From the NCBI GenBank assembly GCA_021735185.1, contig JAIPHN010000005.1, forward strand, positions 1 through 33,971: 33,971 bases of DNA. Reading direction: 5' to 3'. The stretch is from Candidatus Bipolaricaulota bacterium (GTDB taxonomy: Bacteria > Bipolaricaulota > Bipolaricaulia > M55B111). The notes under the pieces were generated by a model. It had not been told where the DNA came from. It saw only the letters and a list, made by a program, of their open reading frames with translations, and searched no databases. Shown piece after piece: positions 1 through 9,469 of the stretch (within the stretch, counting starts at the first letter, position 1; every line of letters starts with the position of its first letter). The position numbers and the translations under genes are program-made.

Positions 1-214
1 CACCCCACTGCGAGTCCCCAAGCTGGCTCCGATAAAGCGATTCCATTTCCGGGGAGACGACCAATCCGACTTCCGTGATACCGGCTTCGATCACTTTCTC
101 GATGTTATACTGCAATATCGGTTTGTTTGCTATGGGAATAAGATGTTTTGGAGTGGAATAACTTACCGGACGCATTCTCGTACCTTTACCCGCACAGAGA
201 AATACTCCCTTCAA
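1..214 (-). CDS. Sugar-1-phosphate nucleotidylyltransferase (RmlA/glucose-1-phosphate thymidylyltransferase-like), N-terminal part, truncated by window edge
   Basis: Reverse-strand translation from TTG at 214 reads (M)KGVFLCAGKGTRMRPVSYSTPKHLIPIANKPILQYNIEKVIEAGITEVGLVVSPEMESLYRSQLGDSQW; GxGTRxRPxTxxxPKxLxPIxNKP signature; GAGGTGA Shine-Dalgarno upstream. Confidence 0.85.
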   Translation of the reverse strand, partial: MKGVFLCAGKGTRMRPVSYSTPKHLIPIANKPILQYNIEKVIEAGITEVGLVVSPEMESLYRSQLGDSQWG

Positions 215-375
215 GGCAATCACCTCGGTTAAATAATTATAACTACTGTAAAACCAGGTTAAAAGAAGGAGACTCTAACGTTTTTTCTTACGATACTTTA
301 TAGGGCTGTCGTTTTCCGAACTCGCGGGTTAAAATTTTCATCATGTAGAATAATCATAAGAAAGATAAGGGGGAA

Positions 376-1089
376 ATGAATATGGTTAATTTGCCGGTCG
401 TGGCGATATATGGAAATTCCGATTCGGGAAAGACGGAGCTGGTAGTTAGGCTTCTTGAAGATCTGATAGATGAAGGGTTGGAAGTATGCACCGTAAAACA
501 CAGTCCGGGGGAATACAGTCTTAATGAAGAAGGGAAAGATACTTGGAGACACAGGGAAGCCGGGGCGAATTTAACTGTATTTTCCACTAAGATGGAAACA
601 ACGATCATTATCCCCGAAGAACGAGAACTGGAAGAGATAGTGGGTTTATTGAGTAATTTTTCGGAATACGATCTCGTAATTGCCGAAGGTTATAAGGATG
701 AAGATGTTCCGAAAGTATCAGTTGGGGAAATCGAAAAAAGAAAAAGTACCGTTTACGAGTACGATGGCGATATGGCTGCTCTTAAGGACAGGGTTCGAAC
801 TGAAATAGAGTTAAAGGAGATCGAGAACGAACTACCCGGGTTGGATTGCGGTCGGTGTGGCTACGACAGCTGCCGGGGGCTCGCCCGGGCAATACACGAC
901 GGTGAAGAAGAGCTAGAGGATTGCGAAGTCAGGGAAGAACGAAGCGTGGTACTGGAGGTAAACGGCGAAGACGTGCCTCTGGAAAACTTCCCGGCCGACT
1001 TCGTCGAAGGAGGACTGAAAGGCATGTTGCGGGCACTCAAAGGCGTTGACGACGAGATCGATAGTATATCGCTGGAAATTAATGGATAA
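376..1089 (+). CDS. MobB-like molybdopterin-guanine dinucleotide biosynthesis GTPase fused to a C-terminal 4-Cys Fe-S domain
   Basis: P-loop GNSDSGKTEL, then VCTVKH..., DTWRHREAGA, DLVIAEGYKDEDVPKV typical of MobB; C-terminal LPGLDCGRCGYDSCRGLARAI...LEDC resembles the PF04060-type FeS domain. Confidence 0.8.
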   Translation: MNMVNLPVVAIYGNSDSGKTELVVRLLEDLIDEGLEVCTVKHSPGEYSLNEEGKDTWRHREAGANLTVFSTKMETTIIIPEERELEEIVGLLSNFSEYDLVIAEGYKDEDVPKVSVGEIEKRKSTVYEYDGDMAALKDRVRTEIELKEIENELPGLDCGRCGYDSCRGLARAIHDGEEELEDCEVREERSVVLEVNGEDVPLENFPADFVEGGLKGMLRALKGVDDEIDSISLEING

Positions 1090-1146
1090 GCTCCAGTACT
1101 TCTTAAGCGGGACCCTTAGAAGATTAGAAAAAAAAGAGAGGAAAGC

Positions 1147-1860
1147 TTGTCTGCCGAATTCACCCTTGCAGAGGTAAACTTATTTACCGCTGAAGTTCGT
1201 GAACGGGATAGTCGGGTTACGGTTATTGCTGCGGAAAACGGAGAGGAGTTCAGAGCTCACCTCCGTAATACAGGAAGACTGGAGGGTCTCGTTTATCCGG
1301 GAGCTCCTGTAGCGTGCGAAAGAAAGGAAACTGGAAAGACGGATGCCCGCGTGATCGGAGCTATAGACGAGGGTTCGTACGTACTGCTGGATACCTATCT
1401 TCAGGAAAAGGGTTTTGAGAAAATATTGCGATCCGGGACCCTGGGCTGGTTTCCCGAAGAACTAAGTTCTATCGAAAGTCAGGCCACATTCGAGGACAGA
1501 AGGTTCGATTTCGGTTTTCGAACAAAAAAGAGAAATGGCTATATAGAATTGAAGTCGGCGGTTACCTGCAGGGACGGCCGGGCAAGTTACCCCGATGCTC
1601 CGTCGGATCGCGGCCTGGAACACGTTAATCGCCTGAAAGAGCTTGCAGCTGCCGGGCTACCCGTCTATATAGTCTTTGTCGTCACTCATCCCGGCTGTAA
1701 CATGTTTACCCCGGATGACGCTATTCAGCCTGCTATGGGGGAAGCCCTTCTGGCAGCAGAAAGGACGGGGGTAAATGTGTATGGAATAAAGATGGCTCTG
1801 ACCGAGAACGGTAAGATCTTACTGGTGGATAAAGATATACTGGTGAAACTAGACGATTAG
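1147..1860 (+). CDS. sfsA: SfsA family protein (sugar fermentation stimulation protein homologue)
   Basis: [86 protein letters not shown] start. Confidence 0.85.
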   Translation: MSAEFTLAEVNLFTAEVRERDSRVTVIAAENGEEFRAHLRNTGRLEGLVYPGAPVACERKETGKTDARVIGAIDEGSYVLLDTYLQEKGFEKILRSGTLGWFPEELSSIESQATFEDRRFDFGFRTKKRNGYIELKSAVTCRDGRASYPDAPSDRGLEHVNRLKELAAAGLPVYIVFVVTHPGCNMFTPDDAIQPAMGEALLAAERTGVNVYGIKMALTENGKILLVDKDILVKLDD

Positions 1861-1932
1861 CCCATCCCACTTTGATCGGGATTGGCGGGGCTTTCACCTA
1901 CGAAATTCCTCAAGTATAATTTATGATCGATA

Positions 1933-4767
1933 ATGAAGAAAATATCCATAAAAGGTGCAGGCGAGCACAACCTAAAAGACATTGATCTGGAGATACCACG
2001 GGATAACCTTGTCGTGATATCAGGGTTAAGTGGGTCCGGAAAATCCTCCCTCGCTTTTGATACGATATATGCGGAGGGGAGACGGAGGTATCTGGAATCT
2101 CTTTCCGCCTATGCCAGGCGGTTTCTGGGCCAGATGGAGAAACCGGACGTCGATTTTATCGAGGGGTTATCACCATCGATATCGATAGATCAGAAGACTA
2201 CAAGCCAGAACCCCAGGTCTACAGTAGGAACTGCCACGGAAATATACGATTATCTGAGGTTGCTCTACGCCCATATCGGTGTGCCGCATTGCCCTGAATG
2301 TGGTAAAGAGCTATCCACGCAGACTCCCGAAAGGATTATAGATCAGGTCATGGAGCTGGAGGAAGGGTCGAAGATTTACGTCTTGGCCCCTGTGGTGCGG
2401 GGGAGAAAAGGGGAATATCAGGATTTGCTGGAACAGCTCGCGGATCAGGGGTATTTAAGAGTCCGGGTCGACGGAAGGATAAGGGAGCTGGAAGAAGATA
2501 TTGACCTGGAAAAGTACGTGAAGCACGACATAGAAGTAGTAGTCGATAGGTTGATCGTCAAACAGGACGTCCGATCCCGTGTTGCCGACTCCGTCGAAAC
2601 GGCCCTTGAGTTAGCTGAAGGGAATTTAATTGTAAAAATTAAGAACGGGGCCGAGCTGACGTTCAGCGAAGAGCAGGCCTGCTCCGATTGTGGAATTAGC
2701 GTTCCGGAGTTAACCCCGCGCATGTTTTCTTTCAATAGCCCTTACGGGGCATGCCAGGAATGTGATGGTTTGGGAAAAAAGGCGGAAGTAGACCCTGATT
2801 TAGTCCTGGATAAGAGCCTGTCGATTGAAGAAGGGGGTATTCTTCCCTGGCGAAAGAACCCGGGTAAATGGCGAAAAGCGATTCTCTCTGCTTTCTGCAA
2901 AAAACATCAGATACCAAAGGACGAACCGCTTGGAGAACTTTCCGAAGAAGAGCTCGATCTCCTGCTTTACGGAGACGAGGAGAAGGTCAGTTTCCTTTAT
3001 ACCAATCGAAAAGGACAGACCAAAAGACATAAAAGGAAGTTCAAGGGAGTCGTGCCTGAACTGGAGAAGAAGTACAGGGATTCAAGCTCCAACAGTAGCA
3101 GAAAGAGGATAGAGGAGTACATGGCAAAACTCCCCTGCCCTCAATGTGGCGGGGGGCGGTTAAACCAGAAGAGCCTGGCCGTTACGGTCAACGATAAGAA
3201 TATACGGGACGTTACCAGACTCTCGATCGACGACGCTTATGACTTCTTTAGTGGGCTGAAACTGAGCGAAAACGACCAACTGATCGCGGGCGAGATCCTT
3301 GAGGAAATCAAGGCTCGACTCGGGTTTCTCCTAGACGTCGGCCTGGATTATTTAACTCTGGACAGGGAAGCAGGGACCCTATCCGGTGGTGAGGCCCACC
3401 GGATCAAGCTAGCGACGCAGATTGGTTCCGGTTTAACCGGAGTGCTGTATATCCTTGATGAGCCGACAGTGGGGCTTCACCAGGAAGACGTTAGTCGGCT
3501 GCTGGATACCCTGAAAGACCTGCGGGACATGGACAATACGGTGATCGTGGTAGAACACGATCGACAAACGATCATGGAATCGGACTGGGTAGTGGAACTG
3601 GGCCCGAAGGCAGGTGTGAATGGAGGAGAAATAATGCACGAGGGACCACCCGAGGGTTTGTTGCAGGACGCGGACTCCCTGACCGGGCAATACCTGCGGG
3701 GGGAGAAAGAAATACCAATCCCTCGAAAGCGCCGGCATTCTTCCGGTGGTAAACTCTGGATTCGTGGCGCGAAAGAACATAACCTAAAAGATATTGACGT
3801 GGAAATACCACTTGGGCTGTTTAATTGTGTCACGGGAGTCTCGGGCTCCGGTAAGTCCACCCTGATAAACGATATCCTCTACCGCCAGCTAGAGCGTGAG
3901 CTTCATAATAGCGGTGCCAAGCCGGGCGCACACGACGATATTACAGGGGTAGATAAACTGGATAAGGTTATTGAAATAGACCAGTCCCCGATCGGCAGAA
4001 CGCCTCGTTCGAATCCAGCGACTTATATCAAAGTTTTTCGATATATTAGAGAACTTTTTGCCGAGACCCCGGAATCGAGAACCAGAGGGTACGAAAAAGG
4101 ACGGTTTTCCTTCAACAGAAAGGGAGGGCGGTGCGAGAAGTGCAAGGGCCGGGGCGTCAAGGAAATCGAAATGCACTTTTTACCCGACGTGACCGTCCCG
4201 TGTGAGGACTGTAACGGAAAACGCTATAATAAGGAAACGCTTCAAATTACGTACAAGGGAAAAACGATAGCGGATATCCTGGAAATGACGGTTGAGGAAG
4301 CCCTTCATTTCTTTGCCAATCATTCAAAAATCAAAAACAAACTGCAAACCCTTATGGATATCGGTCTGAGTTATATGAAACTCGGACAACCTTCTACGAC
4401 CCTCTCGGGTGGTGAAGCTCAGCGGATAAAGCTAGCCCGGGAACTTTCTCGCCGACGGAAAGGCCATACTCTATATCTCTTTGACGAGCCAACAACCGGA
4501 CTTCACGCGGAAGATATTAGGAAACTGCTCGAGGTTCTGCATCGACTGGTGGACGAGGAAAATACTGTAGTGGTAATTGAGCACAACCCGCACGTTATCA
4601 AAACCGCGGATTGGATAATTGATCTCGGGCCCCGCGGAGGAAAACACGGCGGGAAATTGATAGATGAAGGGACTCCGGAAGAGATTAGCAAGTCGGACGA
4701 GTCGTTTACCGGCGACGTTCTGGAAGATATCTTCTCAGAGAAAAGACAGGAACTGCTGACGAAATGA
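1933..4767 (+). CDS. uvrA: Excinuclease ABC subunit A
   Basis: 944 aa; two ABC ATPase domains ([54 protein letters not shown]), [12 protein letters not shown] and [12 protein letters not shown] signatures, zinc motifs CPECGKE and CEKCKGRG. Confidence 0.98.
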   Translation: MKKISIKGAGEHNLKDIDLEIPRDNLVVISGLSGSGKSSLAFDTIYAEGRRRYLESLSAYARRFLGQMEKPDVDFIEGLSPSISIDQKTTSQNPRSTVGTATEIYDYLRLLYAHIGVPHCPECGKELSTQTPERIIDQVMELEEGSKIYVLAPVVRGRKGEYQDLLEQLADQGYLRVRVDGRIRELEEDIDLEKYVKHDIEVVVDRLIVKQDVRSRVADSVETALELAEGNLIVKIKNGAELTFSEEQACSDCGISVPELTPRMFSFNSPYGACQECDGLGKKAEVDPDLVLDKSLSIEEGGILPWRKNPGKWRKAILSAFCKKHQIPKDEPLGELSEEELDLLLYGDEEKVSFLYTNRKGQTKRHKRKFKGVVPELEKKYRDSSSNSSRKRIEEYMAKLPCPQCGGGRLNQKSLAVTVNDKNIRDVTRLSIDDAYDFFSGLKLSENDQLIAGEILEEIKARLGFLLDVGLDYLTLDREAGTLSGGEAHRIKLATQIGSGLTGVLYILDEPTVGLHQEDVSRLLDTLKDLRDMDNTVIVVEHDRQTIMESDWVVELGPKAGVNGGEIMHEGPPEGLLQDADSLTGQYLRGEKEIPIPRKRRHSSGGKLWIRGAKEHNLKDIDVEIPLGLFNCVTGVSGSGKSTLINDILYRQLERELHNSGAKPGAHDDITGVDKLDKVIEIDQSPIGRTPRSNPATYIKVFRYIRELFAETPESRTRGYEKGRFSFNRKGGRCEKCKGRGVKEIEMHFLPDVTVPCEDCNGKRYNKETLQITYKGKTIADILEMTVEEALHFFANHSKIKNKLQTLMDIGLSYMKLGQPSTTLSGGEAQRIKLARELSRRRKGHTLYLFDEPTTGLHAEDIRKLLEVLHRLVDEENTVVVIEHNPHVIKTADWIIDLGPRGGKHGGKLIDEGTPEEISKSDESFTGDVLEDIFSEKRQELLTK

Positions 4768-6629
4768 GTTTGAAGGAACGAGTTGGGGATTTTCCGAAAG
4801 AGGCCGGAGTCTATATAATCCGCTCTGAGGGAAAGGTAATATATGTAGGTAAATCCGCCTCTCTCCGCGACAGGGTAAAGAGTTATTTTAACGAAGGCTC
4901 CGCTACCTCGGTCAAGACTAGAAGCCTGAGAGACGAGGCCGATGAGATAGATTACATAGTTACGGATTCCGAGGTGGAGGCATTAGTTCTGGAAGAAAAC
5001 CTGATAAAGGAGCACCGGCCGAAGTACAACGTACTTCTGAAGGACAACAAGCGTTATCCCTACCTAAAACTCACTGACGAAAAGTTTCCCCAGTTAGAAG
5101 TTTCCCGCAATCGTGGCGATGACTCAGGAGAGCTTTTTGGCCCTTATATAGATTCAGGCGCAATGCGCAAAACCCTGGATACCATAGAGAAAATATTCCC
5201 TGTCAGGGACTGTAGCTGGAAGCCGGAAGAAGGTTATAGGAGGCCGTGTTTGCGCTACCATATTGATCTCTGTCCTGCGCCATGTGCGGGAAAGGCCGAT
5301 AGAGATGAGTATATGGAGTCGATCGACCAGATTAGAGCCCTGCTCAAAGGTAAAATTAGCGACGTTGCGGATAACTTGGGGGAAAAGATGGAACTGGCTT
5401 CGGAAAACAGAGATTACGAAAAGGCGGCTGAGTGGCGGGACAAGCTGGAAGCTCTGGAGAAAATTACCCGAGACCAGAACGTTAGGTTGAGTGATGAGCT
5501 CGACCGGGATTTTATTGCGTTAAAGGTGAAAGACCCTTCCGACTCGAAAAAGAAACCAGGCGGAACGATCCAGATTTTTTTCGTCAGAGCGGGGAGTATA
5601 AGCGGGCAGGATAGTCTGGAAATAAATATACCCCCTGGAGAAGAAAAACCATCTATCCTTGCTGGTTTTATCAAGAAGTTTTACTCAAATCGCAGGGTGA
5701 TTCCCGCCGAAATTTACGTCGAGGAAGAGCCGGAAGACGCCCAAACCATCGAGGAATGGCTGGCCGAGGCAAGGTCTGGAAAGGTGGAGATAAAAGTTCC
5801 CAAAAGGGGGCAGAAAAGAAAAGTACTGGAGATGGCGGAGAGGAACGCCAGGTATAACCGAAAGGACATCCAGAGTTCGAAGGAGACCGGTGAGCGAAAG
5901 CCGATTGAAACCGGCCTGAAAGATCTGCGCGAAGTTCTAAGTTTGTCGACTACTCCCCGCCGGATTGAAGGTTACGATATATCAAATATATCCGGTTCCG
6001 ATGCTGTAGGCTCTATGGTGGTATTCGAGGATGGCAGCTCGAAGAACCGGGATTATCGGAGGTTCAAAATTCAAGGAGAATCCGACCCGGATGACTACAG
6101 GATGATGAAGGAAGTAATGCGCAGACGGTTCCTGCACGGAAGGGAAGGTTCTGGTAAAAAGAATGAAGAAGCTGACGATAGTTTCTCGGCTTTTCCCGAT
6201 CTGATACTGATTGATGGAGGGAAGGGCCAGTTAAGTGCAGCGGTGAAAGTTTTGAAGGATCTTAGTATGGCAAATATTCCGGTAATCGGTCTTGCCAAGG
6301 AATACGAGGAAGTTTATCAGCCGGGAGAGATGACTCCTGCCGGTTTTTCCCGAGACTCAGAAGGCCTTAAGCTGCTTCAGCGGGTACGTGATGAGGCTCA
6401 CAGGTTCGCAGTCGACTATCATCGAAGATTGAGACAAAAAAGGACGGTCAGATCTTCTCTTGATGCAGTTCGTGGAGTTGGACCCAAACGTAAAAAGACC
6501 CTGCTTTCTACTTTTAACTCAGTGGAGAGGATAAGTCAGGCATCTTTAGACGAGCTTAAATCGGTCTCCGGTATCCCCGACAAGGTAGCTGATAGGGTAT
6601 TTGAGTTTTTTGCGGAGCAAAAGGATTAG
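4764..6629 (+). CDS. uvrC: Excinuclease ABC subunit C
   Basis: GIY-YIG domain ([28 protein letters not shown]), [54 protein letters not shown]-terminal HhH; ATGA overlap with uvrA stop. Confidence 0.97.
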   Translation: MSLKERVGDFPKEAGVYIIRSEGKVIYVGKSASLRDRVKSYFNEGSATSVKTRSLRDEADEIDYIVTDSEVEALVLEENLIKEHRPKYNVLLKDNKRYPYLKLTDEKFPQLEVSRNRGDDSGELFGPYIDSGAMRKTLDTIEKIFPVRDCSWKPEEGYRRPCLRYHIDLCPAPCAGKADRDEYMESIDQIRALLKGKISDVADNLGEKMELASENRDYEKAAEWRDKLEALEKITRDQNVRLSDELDRDFIALKVKDPSDSKKKPGGTIQIFFVRAGSISGQDSLEINIPPGEEKPSILAGFIKKFYSNRRVIPAEIYVEEEPEDAQTIEEWLAEARSGKVEIKVPKRGQKRKVLEMAERNARYNRKDIQSSKETGERKPIETGLKDLREVLSLSTTPRRIEGYDISNISGSDAVGSMVVFEDGSSKNRDYRRFKIQGESDPDDYRMMKEVMRRRFLHGREGSGKKNEEADDSFSAFPDLILIDGGKGQLSAAVKVLKDLSMANIPVIGLAKEYEEVYQPGEMTPAGFSRDSEGLKLLQRVRDEAHRFAVDYHRRLRQKRTVRSSLDAVRGVGPKRKKTLLSTFNSVERISQASLDELKSVSGIPDKVADRVFEFFAEQKD

Positions 6630-6670
6630 TTAACCTAAATCAAGCGGTTTTAATACATGAGCTGGAAAGA

Positions 6671-6925
6671 AAAGGGTTATTCGTAAATGGTATTTTACAG
6701 GCAAGATTTGGTCCAGCACCCAGATGAGCTCCGGAACATGGCTCAAGATTTTTTACTCCACTACGGTATAGGCTGCCAGGCTCGTTTAGCGGTAGATTAT
6801 ATCCCCAGGTAACTTTTCTCATCTGGGTGCTGGTTGAAAGTTTCGGGAGAGCAAGTTGGCTTGAACCTTTTGAACATCACCAACTGGGTGAAGCAATCAA
6901 ATATCTCAAACAATAGCTAGTTTAA
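6671..6925 (+). repeat. Inverted-repeat-bounded element, copy 1 (core 6713-6833; inverted-repeat arms 6713-6728 and 6818-6833, perfect 16 bp)
   Basis: CCAGCACCCAGATGAG ... 89 nt ... CTCATCTGGGTGCTGG. Flanks GCAAGATTTGGT (left) and TTGAAAGTTT...TCACCAACTGGGTGA...TCTCAAACA (right) shared with copies 2 and 3. Confidence 0.9.
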
Positions 6926-6967
6926 CTTGTATCTGATTTAGAAGTTGAACTCTAGGGAGAGAATAGT

Positions 6968-8101
6968 TTAACTTAAGCAAAAATAATTCAAGATTCCCTC
7001 GGCGATTTTCTTTGCTGCGTCCCCTTCCCCGAATGGGTTAACCCTGCTCGCAAATTTCTCGTAGAGTTCCTCGTCAGTCAGGAGCTTGTTCGCTTCCCTG
7101 ACTATTCGCTCCGTGTCGGTGCCAACAATTATGGCCGTTCCGGCCTCTATTGCCTCTGGTCTTTCCGTATTGTCTCGAGCCACCAAAACAGGTACTCCCA
7201 GAGTAGGTGCTTCTTCCTGAATTCCGCCAGAATCGGTGATAATTAGGTGCGAGACCCGCATTAAACCGACGAAGGTAAGATAGTCAACGGGTTCCACCAG
7301 TTTGACGTTTTCAGCCTCCCCAAGAGTCTTCTGAACTGCCTGCCTAACCTTTGGATTCAGGTGAACCGGAAAGACGACCTCCAGGTCCGAGTGTTCGTTC
7401 GAAAGTCGCTTTAGTGCCCGGGATATCCTGGTAATCCCTCCATCCTGGCTTTCCCTTCTGTGAGCTGTAACGAGCACCAGCTTCTTATTTTTTTCACGAA
7501 ATTTCGTCGTATCGATCGGATATTCTGGCTGTACTTCTCCTTTCTTGATTGAATTCTCTATCCTGATTAATGCATCTATAACCGTATTTCCCGTGACGTA
7601 TACCGAGTTTTTTGGGTAACCCTCTTCGATCAGGTTTTTTCGAGAGTTCTCAGTGGGTGCGAAGTAAAGGTCGGACAGGTTATCGGCAAGCCGACGGTTT
7701 ATTTCTTCCGGGAACGGGTTGGATTTGTCGCCGCTCCGCAGACCGGCTTCCACGTGACCGACCGGAATTTCCTGATAAAAAGCTGCAAGGGCCCCGACGA
7801 AGGCAGTTGTGGTATCGCCCTGGACCAGTACCATGTCGGGGTCTTCCTTTTCCACAACACAGGAGATCCCCGTCATTGCCCTGCTGGTCAAGCCGGAAAG
7901 GCTCTGTGATTCCCGCATCAGGCCCAGGTCATGGTGGACGGAAAGATCAAAAACCCCAAGCGCACCATCAAGCATTTCCAGGTGCTGTCCGGAAGAGCAG
8001 AGTCGGGACTTGAATTCTTTTCTGCTTGATAGCTCTTTCAGCAAGGGGGCGAGCTTTATTGCTTCCGGTCTGGTGCCGAGTACTGTAAGTGTTTTTATCA
8101 T
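6968..8101 (-). CDS. wecB: UDP-N-acetylglucosamine 2-epimerase (non-hydrolysing)
   Basis: VLGTRPEAIKLAPL, VQGDTTTAFVGALAAFYQEIPVGHVEAGLRSGDKSNPFPEEINRRLADNLSDLYFAPTE, VTGNTVIDAL, ITDSGGIQEEAPTLGVPVLVARDNTERPEAIEAGTAIIVGTD. Confidence 0.96.
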   Translation of the reverse strand: MIKTLTVLGTRPEAIKLAPLLKELSSRKEFKSRLCSSGQHLEMLDGALGVFDLSVHHDLGLMRESQSLSGLTSRAMTGISCVVEKEDPDMVLVQGDTTTAFVGALAAFYQEIPVGHVEAGLRSGDKSNPFPEEINRRLADNLSDLYFAPTENSRKNLIEEGYPKNSVYVTGNTVIDALIRIENSIKKGEVQPEYPIDTTKFREKNKKLVLVTAHRRESQDGGITRISRALKRLSNEHSDLEVVFPVHLNPKVRQAVQKTLGEAENVKLVEPVDYLTFVGLMRVSHLIITDSGGIQEEAPTLGVPVLVARDNTERPEAIEAGTAIIVGTDTERIVREANKLLTDEELYEKFASRVNPFGEGDAAKKIAEGILNYFCLS

Positions 8102-8272
8102 ATCAGTGACAAAGGATATTAAACCGATTAACTTCGTGCAATTGGTTAAACAGTTAATATATTCTCGCCGGTTTAAACTGGTTTAAGCCAATAACCTGGT
8201 TGTGTGCAAGGAATAACGCCTTTTGGCTGAATCGCTTGCAACTTGCTCTCCTGGCTGTAAAAATAAACGACC

Positions 8273-9403
8273 ATGATAAAGAACAGGGAATATCGCGCGT
8301 TTCAAATTTTTGTCCTGCTGTTCGTAACGCTTTTTGCCTTTACTCATTTTGCTTTTTCGGAAAACCTGATTGTCACTCCGCTTCTCGATACGCCGGATAA
8401 CCGCACCTACTACAACCATCTCCTGGAGTCCGTGAAAAGCGCAAAGAAAACTGTCAAGGTTATGATGGCAACCGCCGACTACTATCCAGACTACCCGGAA
8501 GGTATCCAGAATGATCTCTACGATGCCCTGGTAAAAGCGGATAGCAGGGGGGTAAAAGTAAGGTTAATTCTGGATAAAAGTAGCTGGTCAGAGTCTATTA
8601 CGAAGACGAACACCCGGACCGCCGTATACCTGAGAAACAGGGGCTTAAATGTAAAATTTGACGACGAGAAAGTTACCACTCATACAAAAATTATTATAAT
8701 CGACGGAAGAATAGTTTTTCTCGGCTCGAGTAACTGGAACTTTCCGACGTATACGGAAACCTATCAAGCCAACGTAAAACTTACCAACAGGGAGGTAGCT
8801 TCGTTTTACGAAAGTTTTTTCGATTCCGTCTGGAAAGAAAAGAAGTTCGAAGCAATTAAGGCACCACCTTATCCGGAGGAGAAAGCAGTTATACCGATCC
8901 TGAGTTCCGGTGACGACAGGACATACTACAGGTTTGCCAAAAAACTAATTTCCAGCGCGGAGGAGTCGATCGATCTGGTAATTTTTAAATTAAAACGTTA
9001 CCCGAGTTTTAAGGACAGTAAGTCAAATATATTGATCAAGGAGCTGGTTAAGGCAAAAAATCGTGGTGTCAGCGTCCGCATAATTCTTGATGTTAACGAT
9101 TGGTCCGAAGAGATCAATCAATCCAACCGAGAGACCCCGCTCTGGTTGCTCGGTCAGGGAGTTAGGAAGGTCGGTTTTGATAGCCGGGGGTCGACTACGC
9201 ATAGCAAGGTCTTGCTCGTGGACGAAGAAACGGTAATGCTCGGCTCGACTAACTGGTCCTATTATTCGCTGGATAAAAACGTGGAGGCGGATTTACTTAT
9301 CAAGGATAGTCCGGAAGTGGCTCAAGCGTTTGAGGTGTATTTCGAAAAGCTCTGGAGTAAAGCGGAAATACCTTCAAGGGAGGAACTGAGTGGAGGGAGT
9401 TAG
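8273..9403 (+). CDS. Exported phospholipase D-like protein with two HKD motifs
   Basis: N-terminal hydrophobic segment FQIFVLLFVTLFAFTHFAFS; two HxKxxxxD motifs: THTKIIIIDGRIVFLGSSNW and THSKVLLVDEETVMLGSTNW. Confidence 0.85.
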   Translation: MIKNREYRAFQIFVLLFVTLFAFTHFAFSENLIVTPLLDTPDNRTYYNHLLESVKSAKKTVKVMMATADYYPDYPEGIQNDLYDALVKADSRGVKVRLILDKSSWSESITKTNTRTAVYLRNRGLNVKFDDEKVTTHTKIIIIDGRIVFLGSSNWNFPTYTETYQANVKLTNREVASFYESFFDSVWKEKKFEAIKAPPYPEEKAVIPILSSGDDRTYYRFAKKLISSAEESIDLVIFKLKRYPSFKDSKSNILIKELVKAKNRGVSVRIILDVNDWSEEINQSNRETPLWLLGQGVRKVGFDSRGSTTHSKVLLVDEETVMLGSTNWSYYSLDKNVEADLLIKDSPEVAQAFEVYFEKLWSKAEIPSREELSGGS

Positions 9404-9469
9404 GATAACGGAGTTTCCCTGGCCAGCTTTGGTAGAAGGGAGAAACTACATTAAACTACCTTTTTGTAA

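Noticed and set aside
1082-1177. Possible 31-codon ORF starting ATGGATAAG overlapping the mobB stop and sfsA start
   Set aside because: Short, lysine-rich, no independent evidence; likely chance overlap.
2445-4691. Multiple antisense ORFs within uvrA (e.g. 2445-2735, 3433-3780, 3477-3860)
   Set aside because: Serine/proline-rich out-of-frame shadows of a strongly conserved gene; no motifs.
6640-6822. 60-aa ORF on the minus strand within repeat copy 1
   Set aside because: Runs through the repeat with no Shine-Dalgarno and no equivalent ORF in copies 2 or 3.
6713-6833. Repeat copies considered as rho-independent terminators
   Set aside because: The arms are separated by 89-90 nt of conserved interior and no T-tract follows; copies 2 and 3 lie upstream of genes.
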